A stretch of 64,000 nucleotides of DNA. Origin: Sphingomonas aquatilis. GTDB taxonomy: Bacteria; Pseudomonadota; Alphaproteobacteria; Sphingomonadales; Sphingomonadaceae. Below are positions 16,143 to 25,272 of this stretch, piece by piece; positions within the stretch are counted from its first letter, which is position 1; every line of letters begins with the position of its first letter. The position numbers were made by a program, and so were the translations under genes. Location: the NCBI RefSeq assembly GCF_014196115.1, contig NZ_JACIDB010000006.1, positions 98,412 to 162,411 on the forward strand. Reading direction: 5' to 3'. Below the pieces are notes generated by a model. That model saw only the letters and a list, made by a program, of their open reading frames with translations, did not search any database and was not told the DNA's origin.

Positions 16143-16397
16143 GTGAACCTGCTGCTGCTCCTTTCCGCGCTGCTGTCCGCCCTGACCGGCGGTGCCTCTG
16201 CGGTGCGTGCGCCGGTGGCGGCGCATGCCGCAGCGGGGATCGTGGCGAGCGTGCAGGCCGAGGTGCGGGCCGCCCGCGCGGCCAGCCGGCCGCAACAGCG
16301 GGTCCCGCGGCTGGCCGCGCTGGCCGATCTGGGCACCACGACCGTGCTCGCGCTGCCTGCGGTCGAGCCTCTTTTTGCGAGCCGCCGGCGCGAATAG
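16143..16397 (+). CDS. small secreted protein, unknown function
   Basis: Hypothetical protein of 84 residues from GTG at 16143. It begins with a clear signal peptide (MNLLLLLSALLSALTGG, cleavage likely after ASA) followed by an Ala/Arg-rich region with ARAASRPQQRVPR and no recognisable domain. Lies in the same direction just upstream of secA, in the position where some bacteria carry unrelated small secreted proteins; no functional link can be shown. A start at 16086 would add 19 residues ahead of the signal peptide and is less likely. Confidence 0.55.
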   Translation: MNLLLLLSALLSALTGGASAVRAPVAAHAAAGIVASVQAEVRAARAASRPQQRVPRLAALADLGTTTVLALPAVEPLFASRRRE

Positions 16398-16502
16398 CGC
16401 GCGCGTGCGTTGCTTCGGCCACGGCCGACCCCATCTTTTCATGCACTCGACGCTGCGCGCCCTTCGTCCGTGCGCGCGCGCACAATCATCAGGAATCAGC
16501 CT

Positions 16503-19253
16503 ATGTTCGGCGGCCTTGCCAAGTCCATTTTCGGGTCATCCAACGATCGTTACGTGAAGTCGCTGGGTAGCATCGTCCACAAAATCGCTGCGTTCGAACC
16601 GCAGCTCCAGGCGCTGTCCGACGAGGAACTGTCGGGCCAGACCGCCAAGTTCCGCGAGCAACTGGCGAACGGCACCAAGCTCGACGATCTGTTGCCCGAA
16701 GCCTTCGCCACGGTGCGCGAGGCGGCGGTGCGCGTGCTCGGCATGCGCCACTTCGACGTGCAGATGATCGGCGGCATCGTGCTTCATCGCGGCGAGATCG
16801 CCGAGATGCGCACGGGTGAGGGCAAGACGCTGGTCGCGACGCTGGCCACTTATCTCAACGCGCTGCCGGGCGATGGCGTCCACGTCATCACCGTCAACGA
16901 CTATCTCGCCGCGCGCGACGCGGAGTGGATGGGGCAGGTGTATCGTTTCCTCGGCCTGACGGTCGGCGTCATCATCCCGAACCTGACCGACGAGCAGCGC
17001 CGCGCCGCCTATAACAGCGACATCACCTACGGCACGAACAACGAGTTCGGCTTCGACTATCTGCGCGACAACATGAAGTATGAGCGCAGCAGCATGGTGC
17101 AGCGCGCCTTCGCCATGGCGATCGTCGACGAGGTCGATTCGGTGCTGATCGACGAAGCGCGCACGCCGCTGATCATCTCGGGGCCGACCGACGACAAGTC
17201 GGAGCTGTACATGAGCGTCGACGCGATCGTGAAGCAGCTGACCCCCGACGATTACGAGAAGGATGAGAAGCAGAAGACGATCATCCTGACCGAAGACGGC
17301 ACCGAGCGCGCCGAGCGTCTGCTGGAGGCAGCCGGCCTGTTGCAGGGCGCGAACCTGTACGATTTTGAGAACACGCAGGTCGTCCACCACCTGAACCAGT
17401 CGCTGCGCGCCAACATGATGTTCAAGGCGGATACCGATTACATCGTCAAGGACGGCAAGGTCGTCATTATCGACGAATTCACCGGCCGCATGATGGACGG
17501 GCGCCGCTGGTCCGACGGCCTGCACCAGGCGGTCGAGGCGAAGGAGGGCGTCACGATCGAGCCCGAGAACCAGACGATGGCCTCGATCACCTTCCAGAAC
17601 TATTTCCGCATGTACCCGAAGCTTGCCGGCATGACCGGCACCGCGGCGACCGAGGCGGCCGAGTTCTACGATATCTACAAGATGAACGTCGTGACGATTC
17701 CCACCAACGTGCCGGTGCAGCGGATCGACGAGGAAGACGAATTCTACAAGGATACCAACGACAAGTTCCGCGCGATCGCCAAGAAGATCCGCGAACATGC
17801 CGCGCTGGGCCAGCCGGTGCTGGTCGGCACGGTGTCGATCGAAAAGTCCGAACTGCTCAGCGAATTCCTGGTCCAGGAGGGCGTCGAGCATAAGGTGCTG
17901 AACGCGCGCTACCACGAGATGGAGGCGCATATCGTGGCGCAGGCGGGCCGCAAGGCCGCCGTCACGATCGCGACGAACATGGCGGGCCGCGGCACCGACA
18001 TCAAACTCGGCGGCAACCTCGAATTCCGCATGCTCGACGAGCATCCGGATCTGGCCGAGGGCACGCCCGAATATGAAGCCGAGGCGACGCGCATTCGCGC
18101 CGAGATCGAGGTCGAGAAGCAGGAAGTGCTCGCCGCAGGCGGCCTGTTCGTGCTCGGCACCGAACGCCACGAATCGCGCCGCATCGACAACCAGCTGCGC
18201 GGCCGTTCGGGTCGTCAGGGCGATCCCGGCCTGTCGCGTTTCTATCTCAGCCTTGATGACGACCTGCTGCGCATCTTCGGGCCGGACACACTGTTCGCGC
18301 GCATGATGCGCTCGAACATCGAGGACGGCGAAGCGATCGGCAGCAAGTGGCTGTCGAAGGCGATCGAGACCGCGCAGAAGAAGGTCGAGGCGCGCAACTA
18401 CGACATCCGCAAGCAGGTCGTCGAATATGACGACGTGATGAACGACCAGCGCAAGGTCATCTACGAACAGCGCGCCGACATCATGGATGCCGACGCGGTG
18501 GGTGATGTCGTTACCGATATGCGTGCCGAGACGGTCAACGTGATCGTCGGCGGTGCGTGCCCGCCCAACAGCTATCCCGAGCAATGGGATATCGAAGGCA
18601 TGAAGGCGGGTCTGGTCGACGTGCTCAACCTCGACCTGCCGATCGACGACTGGCTGAAGGAAGAGGCGATCGACCCCGAGATCGTCGAAGAGCGCGTGCA
18701 GGAAGCGGCCGACGCCGCCATCGCCGCCAAGTCGGCGGAGCTGGAGCCGGAGACGTGGACGCAGGTCGAAAAGTCGATCCTGCTCCAGAATCTGGACCAT
18801 CACTGGAAGGAGCATCTGGCGACGCTCGACGCGCTGCGTCAGGTCGTCCACCTGCGCGCCTATGCGCAGAAGACGCCGATCAACGAGTATAAGCAGGAGG
18901 CCTTCAGCCTGTTCCAGCGGATGCTCGACGCGATCCGCGAGGACGTGACGAAGACGATCGCGCACGCGCAATTCCAGCTGCAGCCGCTGCCGACCGACCT
19001 GCCCGAACTGCCGGACTTCATCACCACGCACTTCGACCCGTTCACGGGCGAGGACGATTCGAACGACATCGATGCTGGCACGATGGGGCGCATCACCGCG
19101 CAGATCCCGCCGATGCAGATGATGCAGCCGGATGTGCCAACCGAGCTGGGCGACAATCCGGAGCTGTGGGACGGCCGCGTGAACCGCAACGCGCCGTGCC
19201 CGTGCGGTTCGGGACGCAAGTACAAGCACTGCCACGGTGCGGTGACGGTGTAA
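16503..19253 (+). CDS. secA: preprotein translocase ATPase SecA
   Basis: Motor of the Sec export pathway, 916 residues, normal length. Begins [17 protein letters not shown]. Visible landmarks: Walker [14 protein letters not shown], the DEAD-like [58 protein letters not shown], and [12 protein letters not shown]. The C-terminal SEC-C zinc-binding motif [14 protein letters not shown], used for SecB binding, is intact. The ATG has AGGAA ten bases upstream. Followed by a palindromic repeat and a shared terminator. Confidence 0.99.
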   Translation: MFGGLAKSIFGSSNDRYVKSLGSIVHKIAAFEPQLQALSDEELSGQTAKFREQLANGTKLDDLLPEAFATVREAAVRVLGMRHFDVQMIGGIVLHRGEIAEMRTGEGKTLVATLATYLNALPGDGVHVITVNDYLAARDAEWMGQVYRFLGLTVGVIIPNLTDEQRRAAYNSDITYGTNNEFGFDYLRDNMKYERSSMVQRAFAMAIVDEVDSVLIDEARTPLIISGPTDDKSELYMSVDAIVKQLTPDDYEKDEKQKTIILTEDGTERAERLLEAAGLLQGANLYDFENTQVVHHLNQSLRANMMFKADTDYIVKDGKVVIIDEFTGRMMDGRRWSDGLHQAVEAKEGVTIEPENQTMASITFQNYFRMYPKLAGMTGTAATEAAEFYDIYKMNVVTIPTNVPVQRIDEEDEFYKDTNDKFRAIAKKIREHAALGQPVLVGTVSIEKSELLSEFLVQEGVEHKVLNARYHEMEAHIVAQAGRKAAVTIATNMAGRGTDIKLGGNLEFRMLDEHPDLAEGTPEYEAEATRIRAEIEVEKQEVLAAGGLFVLGTERHESRRIDNQLRGRSGRQGDPGLSRFYLSLDDDLLRIFGPDTLFARMMRSNIEDGEAIGSKWLSKAIETAQKKVEARNYDIRKQVVEYDDVMNDQRKVIYEQRADIMDADAVGDVVTDMRAETVNVIVGGACPPNSYPEQWDIEGMKAGLVDVLNLDLPIDDWLKEEAIDPEIVEERVQEAADAAIAAKSAELEPETWTQVEKSILLQNLDHHWKEHLATLDALRQVVHLRAYAQKTPINEYKQEAFSLFQRMLDAIREDVTKTIAHAQFQLQPLPTDLPELPDFITTHFDPFTGEDDSNDIDAGTMGRITAQIPPMQMMQPDVPTELGDNPELWDGRVNRNAPCPCGSGRKYKHCHGAVTV

Positions 19254-19277
19254 GGGGCGCCTTCCCACACATCCTCC

Positions 19278-19383
19278 GTCATTCCGGGCTTGGTTCGGGG
19301 TCCACTCCGCGGCGAGGGGAGGTCTATGCGCCTCCAGCGCTGCCCCGGCGGCCCAGTGGACCCCGGACGGAGTCCGGGGTGAC
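19278..19383. repeat. palindromic intergenic repeat, copy 2
   Basis: Imperfect palindrome of 106 bp downstream of secA, with arms GTCATTCCGGGC...GGTCCAC and GTGGACCCCGGACGGAGTCC, and the shared inner CTCCGCGGCGAGGGG core. More decayed on its left arm than copy 1. Confidence 0.8.
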
Positions 19384-19409
19384 GGTGGATTTCCGCAACC
19401 GCTAAACAC

Positions 19410-19448
19410 AAAAAAGGCCGGGCCACACTGCGGTGACCCGGCCTTTTT
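19410..19448. terminator. bidirectional terminator between secA and the lipoprotein gene
   Basis: Stem GGCCGGGCCAC / GTGACCCGGCC with one mismatch, flanked by an A-run on the left and a T-run on the right, so it can serve secA (+) and the convergent lipoprotein gene (-). Confidence 0.85.
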
Positions 19449-19467
19449 CGTTACATCTGAAGCAGTC

Positions 19468-20058
19468 TTACTTCGGCAGCACCACGCTCGGGCCGATGCT
19501 GTTGACCACCGCGCGGGCGTCGAAGGCGCGCAGGTTGTCGCGCGGGATCGGGCCCTTGCGCATCACGATCTCGGCACTCGCTTCGTAGCGATCGATCGTG
19601 CGAATATCAAAATCGTTACCCCAGGGGCCGAAGCCGCCGCCGAACCACGGATCCCAGGTGCGCCAGCCAAACCCGCGACCATAATAGCGCCACGACGGAC
19701 CCCAATAACCGCCGAAGCCACCATAGCCCCAGCCGCCACCGATGCCCGGCGTCGTGTAGGTGCGCGACTGCAGATCGGTGTCGCGGTTGGCCATGACAAA
19801 ATAGTCATAGCCGTTCTGCAGCGTCAGCTCCGCGGCACGGAACAGCAGATAGCGTTCGACCGTGTCGCGCGAGGTCACGCTATTGCCGGCAAAGTTGACC
19901 AGGAAGCGACCCGGCTCGATCTGACGATCGCTATAGCCGGTGCGGTTGAAACCCTGCCCGGTAGCGGGACGATAGGTGGTTTCGGTCGCGCAACCCGCGA
20001 CCATCAACGTGGAGGCGGCGAGCGCCGCGACCATAGCCTTGCGGCCAAGATGCATCAT
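19468..20058 (-). CDS. CC0125/CC1285-type lipoprotein
   Basis: Lipoprotein of 196 residues: signal peptide MMHLGRKAMVAALAAS with lipobox LMVAGC, then a DUF4136-like body (GFNRTGYSDRQIEPGRFLV, RDTVERYLLFRAAELTLQNG, YDYFVMANRDTD). Residues about 105-150 are an unusual Gly/Tyr/Trp/Phe-rich insert (GGGWGYGGFGGYWGPSW). The family name comes from Caulobacter loci and its function is unknown. It has no obvious operon partner, and it ends at a shared bidirectional terminator. Confidence 0.8.
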   Translation of the reverse strand: MMHLGRKAMVAALAASTLMVAGCATETTYRPATGQGFNRTGYSDRQIEPGRFLVNFAGNSVTSRDTVERYLLFRAAELTLQNGYDYFVMANRDTDLQSRTYTTPGIGGGWGYGGFGGYWGPSWRYYGRGFGWRTWDPWFGGGFGPWGNDFDIRTIDRYEASAEIVMRKGPIPRDNLRAFDARAVVNSIGPSVVLPK

Positions 20059-20169
20059 GACACCAATACTCCATTCGCGCGCGGGTGCGGCGAACCCCCG
20101 CGCGTATATCCACTTCCGTCCGAACGAGCGATGAACGACTTGGCTCCGTCCGGCAACGTTTCGTCGCGA

Positions 20170-20586
20170 TCACGCGCCGATGACATGCAAAGCGATGCTG
20201 CGGCGATGCGGCGCAATCCGGTGTTCGAACAGATAGATACCCTGCCATGTCCCTAGCATCGGTTCGCCGTCTGCGACCGGTATCGACAGCTGAACGCCGG
20301 TCAGCGTCGCTTTCAGATGTGCGGGCATATCATCCGGCCCTTCGTCGTCATGTTCGTACGCGGCGCTTTCGGGGGCGAGTCGGTCGAAATAGGCCTCCAT
20401 GTCGCGGCGGACGGCCGGTGCGGCATTCTCCTGGATGACGAGCGAGGCCGAGGTATGCCGGCAAAAGAGCGTGAGCAGGCCTTCGCCGATCCCCTGCGCC
20501 GCCAGCCACTCGCGGACGGGCGCGGTGATGTCGACCAATCCTTTGCAGCGCGTCTGGATCGTCAGCGTGCCGACCGACTGATGCAT
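20170..20586 (-). CDS. YjbQ family (UPF0047) protein
   Basis: Cytoplasmic protein of 138 residues. Start at MHQSVGTLTIQT, with GAGGAG upstream in the right place; a longer frame exists but lacks homology. Family signatures are FCRHTSASLVIQENA, HLKATLTGVQL and MLGTWQGIYLFEHR, which hold the conserved His and Glu residues. Members of the family have been called secondary thiamine-phosphate synthase because some complement thiE mutants in vitro, but the physiological role is not settled. Confidence 0.9.
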   Translation of the reverse strand: MHQSVGTLTIQTRCKGLVDITAPVREWLAAQGIGEGLLTLFCRHTSASLVIQENAAPAVRRDMEAYFDRLAPESAAYEHDDEGPDDMPAHLKATLTGVQLSIPVADGEPMLGTWQGIYLFEHRIAPHRRSIALHVIGA

Positions 20587-20894
20587 GTTGGCTCCTCTTC
20601 GCGGTTCAGATCCGTTGCCAACGCGCTGTCGCCGCGTTTGGACCCTGACCGCGCCAAAGGATAAAGACGATGCCCGCGCGAAATCCGTTGCATCGCGGCG
20701 TTCAGTGCCGCGCATGCCGTCCTCACGCTCGACGATCGCGGAAACCTAGGCAAGCGGTGCCTGTCTAATCGCCTCCTATGCGCACGATAGCCACCAAGGG
20801 GGCGCCACGCACTGGACGTTTGCAATGGAGCGGGGTCGACCGGCGCGGGACGGCGCACGCGCGGCGTCGCGCCCGGATCCTATCCGTCGGAAAA
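20587..20894. other. 308-bp gap without a supported gene
   Basis: Region between the YjbQ gene start and the small membrane protein stop. It should hold the YjbQ promoter. Short frames here have no start context or composition suggesting coding, and I see no hairpin of note. Confidence 0.5.
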
Positions 20895-20996
20895 TTATTC
20901 GCTGTCGACGGGCTTCTTGGCGGTGACGGCCATCAGTACGGGGACGGTCAACAGGGCGGCAGCCATGGCGCCGATCGCCACTTCCAGAAAGATCAT
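20895..20996 (-). CDS. 33-residue small membrane protein
   Basis: Very short ORF beginning MIFLEVAIGAMAAALLTV and ending in KKPVDSE, stop TAA. It has a good ribosome-binding site (GGAGAGG seven bases before the ATG). Residues 2-24 form one continuous hydrophobic helix, and the C-terminal tail carries two Lys and acidic residues, the usual layout of a single-pass small membrane protein. Function unknown. It lies about 125 bases downstream of tRNA-Asn on the same strand. Too short for default gene finders, so it may be unannotated. Confidence 0.65.
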   Translation of the reverse strand: MIFLEVAIGAMAAALLTVPVLMAVTAKKPVDSE

Positions 20997-21122
20997 AGCA
21001 AAGCCTCTCCAGCGGAAGCGTTGATCGCTTCTCGCATCGGGGCATGATGCGGACGAGTCGATGCCGGCGCAAGCGATTTCGCTGCCCGGCTGCGTACAAG
21101 ACGCTGACGATGTGGGTGAAAA

Positions 21123-21197
21123 TGGCTCCCTGAGTAGGATTCGAACCTACGGCCGCTCGATTAACAGTCGAGAGCTCTACCGCTGAGCTATCAGGGA
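21123..21197 (-). tRNA. tRNA-Asn (anticodon GTT)
   Basis: Full cloverleaf on the minus strand: acceptor TCCCTGA pairs with TCAGGGA, D-arm AGCTCAGCGGTAGAGCT, anticodon arm CTCGACTGTTAATCGAG with GTT in the loop, T-arm GTAGGTTCGAATCCTAC, discriminator G and encoded CCA. Length 75 with CCA. Confidence 0.97.
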
Positions 21198-21289
21198 ACG
21201 CTGCGTCGTGGAGGGCGTCTATACCCACGAATTTTTGCGGCGCAACCCGTTAAAGCGAGTTTTCCACAGCTTCGTGCGGCATAAGCAAC

Positions 21290-22069
21290 TCAGGCGATGA
21301 ATTGCTCCATCGTGATGCGGTCGTCGAGCGCATGTTCGGGGTCGAACAACAGGGTCAGCTCGCGCGCGCGGTCGATTGCGACGCTGACTTCGGCGACGTC
21401 GCGGAATTCGCGCTGGTCGGCGACGGCGGATACCGGGCGTTTGGCGGCATCGAGCACGCGCAGCGAGATGCGCGCCTTGTCGGGCAGGATCGCACCGCGC
21501 CAGCGCCGCGGGCGGAACGGGCTGATCGGCGTCAGCGCCAACATGTTCGACCCCAGCGGCAGGATGGGACCCTGCGCGGACAGGTTGTAGGCGGTCGACC
21601 CCGCCGGCGTGGCGACGAGGATGCCGTCGCACGCCAGTTCCGGCATGACGACGCGTTCGTTGACGGTCACCTCAAGCTTCGCGGTCTGGCGGGTTTCGCG
21701 CAACAGCGAGACTTCGTTGATCGCGGGCGCCTGATGCACGCGGCCGTCGATGCCGGTGACGGTGGCGGCGAGCGGCGACACCTTGAACGGCTTGGCGCGT
21801 GCCAGCCGCTCGTCGATGCCGTGGCGGCGCCACTCGTTCATCATGAAGCCCACCGTGCCGAGGTTCATCCCGAAGACGGGGACGGGCGGCCGCCGCCGGT
21901 CGAGCAGGCCGTGCAGCGTCTGGAGCATGAAGCCATCGCCGCCCAGCGCGATGATGACGTCGGCCTCGGCCGGGTTGACCCAGTCGGCGGCGTCCGCCAG
22001 CTCGGCGGCAGCGGCGCGGGCAGGGGCCGTGGGCGAGGCGACCAGCGCCCGCCGCTGATAATCGGTCAT
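21290..22069 (-). CDS. nadK: NAD kinase
   Basis: Phosphorylates NAD to NADP, 259 residues. The NAD-kinase GGDG motif appears in DVIIALGGDGFMLQTLH, followed by VFGMNLGTVGFMMNEW and the C-terminal substrate-binding region LVATPAGSTAYNLSAQGPIL. Length fits the shorter alphaproteobacterial form. Its ATG overlaps the moaA stop by four bases (ATGA), so it is translated downstream of moaA in one operon, though the two pathways are unrelated. Confidence 0.96.
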   Translation of the reverse strand: MTDYQRRALVASPTAPARAAAAELADAADWVNPAEADVIIALGGDGFMLQTLHGLLDRRRPPVPVFGMNLGTVGFMMNEWRRHGIDERLARAKPFKVSPLAATVTGIDGRVHQAPAINEVSLLRETRQTAKLEVTVNERVVMPELACDGILVATPAGSTAYNLSAQGPILPLGSNMLALTPISPFRPRRWRGAILPDKARISLRVLDAAKRPVSAVADQREFRDVAEVSVAIDRARELTLLFDPEHALDDRITMEQFIA

Positions 22070-23079
22070 CCCCCGGTCACGCTCATATGGCGCGCCACCG
22101 CAGGCGCCGCGCCCGCCGCGATGCGGAAATCGTGGCGGGCAGGCTTGCGCAGCAAGCCGCGATCGATCGCGGCATCCAGCCCGTCGATACCGCCGTCGCG
22201 CAGCGCCGCCTTGAGGTCGACCTGATCGTCATGCCCCAGGCACATATAGAGTTTGCCCTCGGTCGTCAGCCGTACGCGGTTACAACCGTCGCAAAAATTG
22301 GCGGTGAGCGGGGAGATGAGGCCGAGGCGGGTCGCGGTGCCCTCGACCTGCCAATAGCGCGCCGGGCCGCCGGTGCGATGCGTGGCGCGATACAAGGGGA
22401 AGCGCGCCGACAGCGCATCGAACACGCGGGTCAACGGCACGAAGCGGTCGGTGCGATCCTCATCCACCGCGCCAAGCGGCATCGTTTCGATCAGCGACAG
22501 GTCGTGGCCTTCGTCGATGCACCATTGCAGCATCGCCGGAATTTCGGCTTCATTGAGGCCCGCAAGCGCGACGGCGTTGATCTTCACCGCCAGCCCGGCG
22601 CGCTTTGCGGCGGCGATGCCGTCCAGCACCTGCGTCAGGTCGCCGTGACGCGTGATGTAGCGGAAGCGATCGGGGTCGAGGCTGTCGAGACTGACGTTGA
22701 TGCGCCGGATCCCGGCATCGACCAGCGCATTGGCGTGCTGCGCGAGCCGCGTACCGTTGGTCGTCATCGTCAGTTCGTCGAGTCCTGCCCCCACGTGCCG
22801 GCCCAGCCGCTGGACCAGATCGGCGACGTCGCGGCGCACCAGCGGCTCGCCGCCCGACAGGCGGATTTTCGTCACCCCGCGCGCGATAAAGCGTTCGGCG
22901 ATGATCGCGATTTCGTCGAGGGTCAGCAGCTTGGCCCGGGGCAGAAAGGTCATTTGCTCCGCCATGCAGTAGCGGCAGCGCAGGTCGCACCGATCGGTGA
23001 CGGAGATGCGCAGGTAGCGGATCGTCCGTCCCTGCGGATCGACCAGCGGGTCGGCGGAGGGGGCAAGGGCGCTGGTCAT
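22066..23079 (-). CDS. moaA: GTP 3',8-cyclase (molybdenum cofactor biosynthesis)
   Basis: Radical-SAM enzyme that starts Moco synthesis from GTP, 337 residues. N-terminal cluster motif CDLRCRYC (Cys31, Cys35, Cys38), SGGEP-type motif LSGGEPLVRRDV, and the C-terminal cluster region NFCDGCNRVRLT with a later Cys in LYMCLGHD. It ends in the Gly-Gly required in the family (VTGG). Upstream and divergent is the EAL-domain gene. Supplies cofactor for enzymes such as the Pao-type hydroxylase elsewhere in the window. Confidence 0.97.
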   Translation of the reverse strand: MTSALAPSADPLVDPQGRTIRYLRISVTDRCDLRCRYCMAEQMTFLPRAKLLTLDEIAIIAERFIARGVTKIRLSGGEPLVRRDVADLVQRLGRHVGAGLDELTMTTNGTRLAQHANALVDAGIRRINVSLDSLDPDRFRYITRHGDLTQVLDGIAAAKRAGLAVKINAVALAGLNEAEIPAMLQWCIDEGHDLSLIETMPLGAVDEDRTDRFVPLTRVFDALSARFPLYRATHRTGGPARYWQVEGTATRLGLISPLTANFCDGCNRVRLTTEGKLYMCLGHDDQVDLKAALRDGGIDGLDAAIDRGLLRKPARHDFRIAAGAAPAVARHMSVTGG

Positions 23080-23188
23080 GACATGGGGCTAGGCCGACAA
23101 CCATCCGCCGACAAGTCCGTTCCGTTAAGCCCGCTTCACCGTGACACAGCATTGTCGGTTAACCCCCGCGCGCTTAGGCAGGAAGGGA

Positions 23189-24847
23189 ATGGGGACCGTT
23201 ACCGACAGCACACGATTGTTCATCGTCGCGCAGGACGACGATGCGGCAGCGCTCGCGGCGCTGGCGCAGGACGACGGCTGGGCGCCGGTCGTCGATACCG
23301 GCGGGCGCGAACTGGTCGCCCGGGCGCTGGCGAGCGGCGCGGCGGTGATCCTGGTCGATGGGCGGAAGGCGCCGGCAGCCGGTCTGGCGGCGGTCCGCGC
23401 GCTGGGCGGCCTGATCGCCGCGACCGGCGCGGCGCTGCTGGTGCTGACCGACGACGGCGATACGCTCGACCAGCTCTACGCCGCGGGCGCGACGCATTTC
23501 CTGCGCGAGACGGGCGATCCGGCCGACATCCAGCTCGCCTTGCGCTTTGCGGCGCGGCACGCGACCCGCCATCAGGGCGAGCGACGCGGCCCGGCGTTCG
23601 GGCTGCGCGCCGATCCGGAAGACGTCAGCGAACCGATTTCCGCCTGGCTCGAAGCCGGGCGGCATGTGGGCATCGTCAGGATCGCGCTCTCGCGGCTCGA
23701 TATCCTGAATGCCGCACGGGGGCGGGCGGTGGGCGATGCGCTGATCGCCGAGGCGCATCGGCAGGTTCGCACGATGGCCGCGGAGCTGCTGGGCGACGAT
23801 GCGGTGGTCGGCGCGCCGCGCGGCGGCGATATCGTCGTCGCGGCGGTGGCGGAGCAGGGCGCGCTGGTCGGCCTGGCGCGTGCGCTGGATGGTGCCCTGT
23901 CGCGACCCATTGCGGTCGGGGGGCGACAGGCGGTGCTGGGCAGTCGCTGGAGCCTGGCGGAGAGCGCGCCGGGCGACGATGCCGCCAGCCTGCTCCACCG
24001 CGCGGCGGAGGCGTTGGTGTCGGCGAAGGCCAGCGACGGGCCGACGATCCGCGTCGCGGGACCCGAGCACACCGCGCCGATCGATTCGCTCGCCATCGAC
24101 CTGCACTTCGCGATCGAGCGCGACGAGATCGACATTCTGTTCCAGCCGCAGGCGCGAATCGATTCGCGGCGGATCACCGGGGTCGAGGCACTGGCACGCT
24201 GGCGGCATGGGCGGCTGGGGCCACTGGGCGCCGACGTGCTGTTTGCCGCGGCGGAGCGTGCCGATCTCGGCCTCGTCCTGTCCGATCATATCCAGGGGCT
24301 GGTGCTGGCGCGAATCGCCGCGTGGCCGGAGACGCTGTCGCATGTGCGTGTCGCGCTCAACATCACCGCCGGCGACCTCGGCCGGCCCGGTTTCGCCTAT
24401 TCCTTCCTGCGGCGCGTCGGTGCCAGCGGCGTGGCGTGCGACCGGCTGACGGTCGAGGTGACGGAGAGTGGCGCGATCCACAATCTTGATCGCGCGGCGG
24501 CGATCCTCACCGACCTGCGCGCGGCGGGGCTGCGCGTGGCGCTCGATGATTTCGGTACGGGCTATTCCAGCCTCGCCTATCTCACCACGCTGCCGCTCGA
24601 TTACCTCAAGCTCGACAAGGCGCTGGCGCTGGGGATCGAGCGGACGCGGCGCCACCGCGGCGTGGTGCGCGCGGTGATGACGCTGGCGCGCTCGCTGGGC
24701 CTCGCCGTCGTGGCGGAGGGGATCGAAACCGATACCCAGCGGCAGCTGCTGGCGGCGGAGGGCTGCGCCTTTTACCAGGGCTTCCTGCTGGCGCCCGCAC
24801 TGGATGACGCAGCACTGGCAGCGATGGTGGGAGACGGGACATGCTGA
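23189..24847 (+). CDS. EAL-domain cyclic-di-GMP phosphodiesterase with degenerate GGDEF
   Basis: Cytoplasmic protein of 552 residues, ATG with AGGAAGGG upstream. Residues 8-125 resemble a receiver fold lacking a clear phosphorylation site, residues about 155-290 a GGDEF fold with a degraded active site (RGGDIVVA at 211-218), and residues about 300-550 a full EAL domain. The EAL domain keeps E333 in VEALARWRH, N391 in LNITAGD, VEVTES, DDFGTGYSS at 453, the Lys of LKLDK, AEGIE and YQGFLLA, so c-di-GMP hydrolysis to pGpG is expected. The GGDEF part may bind GTP or only regulate. The end overlaps the next gene by seven bases. Confidence 0.88.
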   Translation: MGTVTDSTRLFIVAQDDDAAALAALAQDDGWAPVVDTGGRELVARALASGAAVILVDGRKAPAAGLAAVRALGGLIAATGAALLVLTDDGDTLDQLYAAGATHFLRETGDPADIQLALRFAARHATRHQGERRGPAFGLRADPEDVSEPISAWLEAGRHVGIVRIALSRLDILNAARGRAVGDALIAEAHRQVRTMAAELLGDDAVVGAPRGGDIVVAAVAEQGALVGLARALDGALSRPIAVGGRQAVLGSRWSLAESAPGDDAASLLHRAAEALVSAKASDGPTIRVAGPEHTAPIDSLAIDLHFAIERDEIDILFQPQARIDSRRITGVEALARWRHGRLGPLGADVLFAAAERADLGLVLSDHIQGLVLARIAAWPETLSHVRVALNITAGDLGRPGFAYSFLRRVGASGVACDRLTVEVTESGAIHNLDRAAAILTDLRAAGLRVALDDFGTGYSSLAYLTTLPLDYLKLDKALALGIERTRRHRGVVRAVMTLARSLGLAVVAEGIETDTQRQLLAAEGCAFYQGFLLAPALDDAALAAMVGDGTC

Positions 24848-25248
24848 CGATCGTGGCGGCGCTGGCATTGCCGGCCCCGGTGCAGGATGCGCAGGCGGCG
24901 ATCGAGGCGGCGCTGGCGGACAGCGCGGCAGGCTGGAGCGCCGGTGACATGGCCCGCTTCCTCGCGATCTACGCCGACGATGCCGTGTTCGTGACGAAGA
25001 ACGGCCTCGTCCGCGGCAAGGCGGCGATCGCAGCGCGCTATGACAAAAGCTATGGCGCCGACGCGAGCAAGCGCGGTGCGCTGTCGTTTCGGATCCTCGG
25101 GGCGCGGGCGGTGGATACGACGTACCGCATGCTCTGGGCGGAATGGCAGCTGGCCTATCCCGATGGCCGTAGCGACAAGGGCGTGACGTCGCTGCTGTTC
25201 GAAAAGCAGGCCCGCGGCTGGAAGGTCATCGCCGATCACAGCAGCTGA
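24841..25248 (+). CDS. SnoaL-like/DUF4440 protein
   Basis: Protein of 135 residues with an NTF2-like fold, recognised by AIEAALADSAAGWSAGDM, then FLAIYADDAVFVTKNGLVRG and a C-terminal GWKVIADHSS typical of SgcJ/EcaC-type DUF4440 proteins. The first 19 residues are hydrophobic and might be a short signal peptide ending at AQA. Overlaps the EAL gene, so it is probably cotranscribed and coupled. No catalytic assignment is possible. Confidence 0.8.
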   Translation: MLTIVAALALPAPVQDAQAAIEAALADSAAGWSAGDMARFLAIYADDAVFVTKNGLVRGKAAIAARYDKSYGADASKRGALSFRILGARAVDTTYRMLWAEWQLAYPDGRSDKGVTSLLFEKQARGWKVIADHSS

Positions 25249-25272
25249 GCCCGAAACCCGGGAAAATCGCCG

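Noticed and set aside
16536..19409. 957-codon open frame antisense to secA
   Set aside because: secA is certain by motifs; the antisense frame is a product of high GC content and third-codon bias and has no domain.
22087..24489. 800-codon plus-strand frame overlapping moaA and the EAL gene
   Set aside because: It crosses two well-supported genes, and its translation is Arg/Gly/Ala-biased with no domains.
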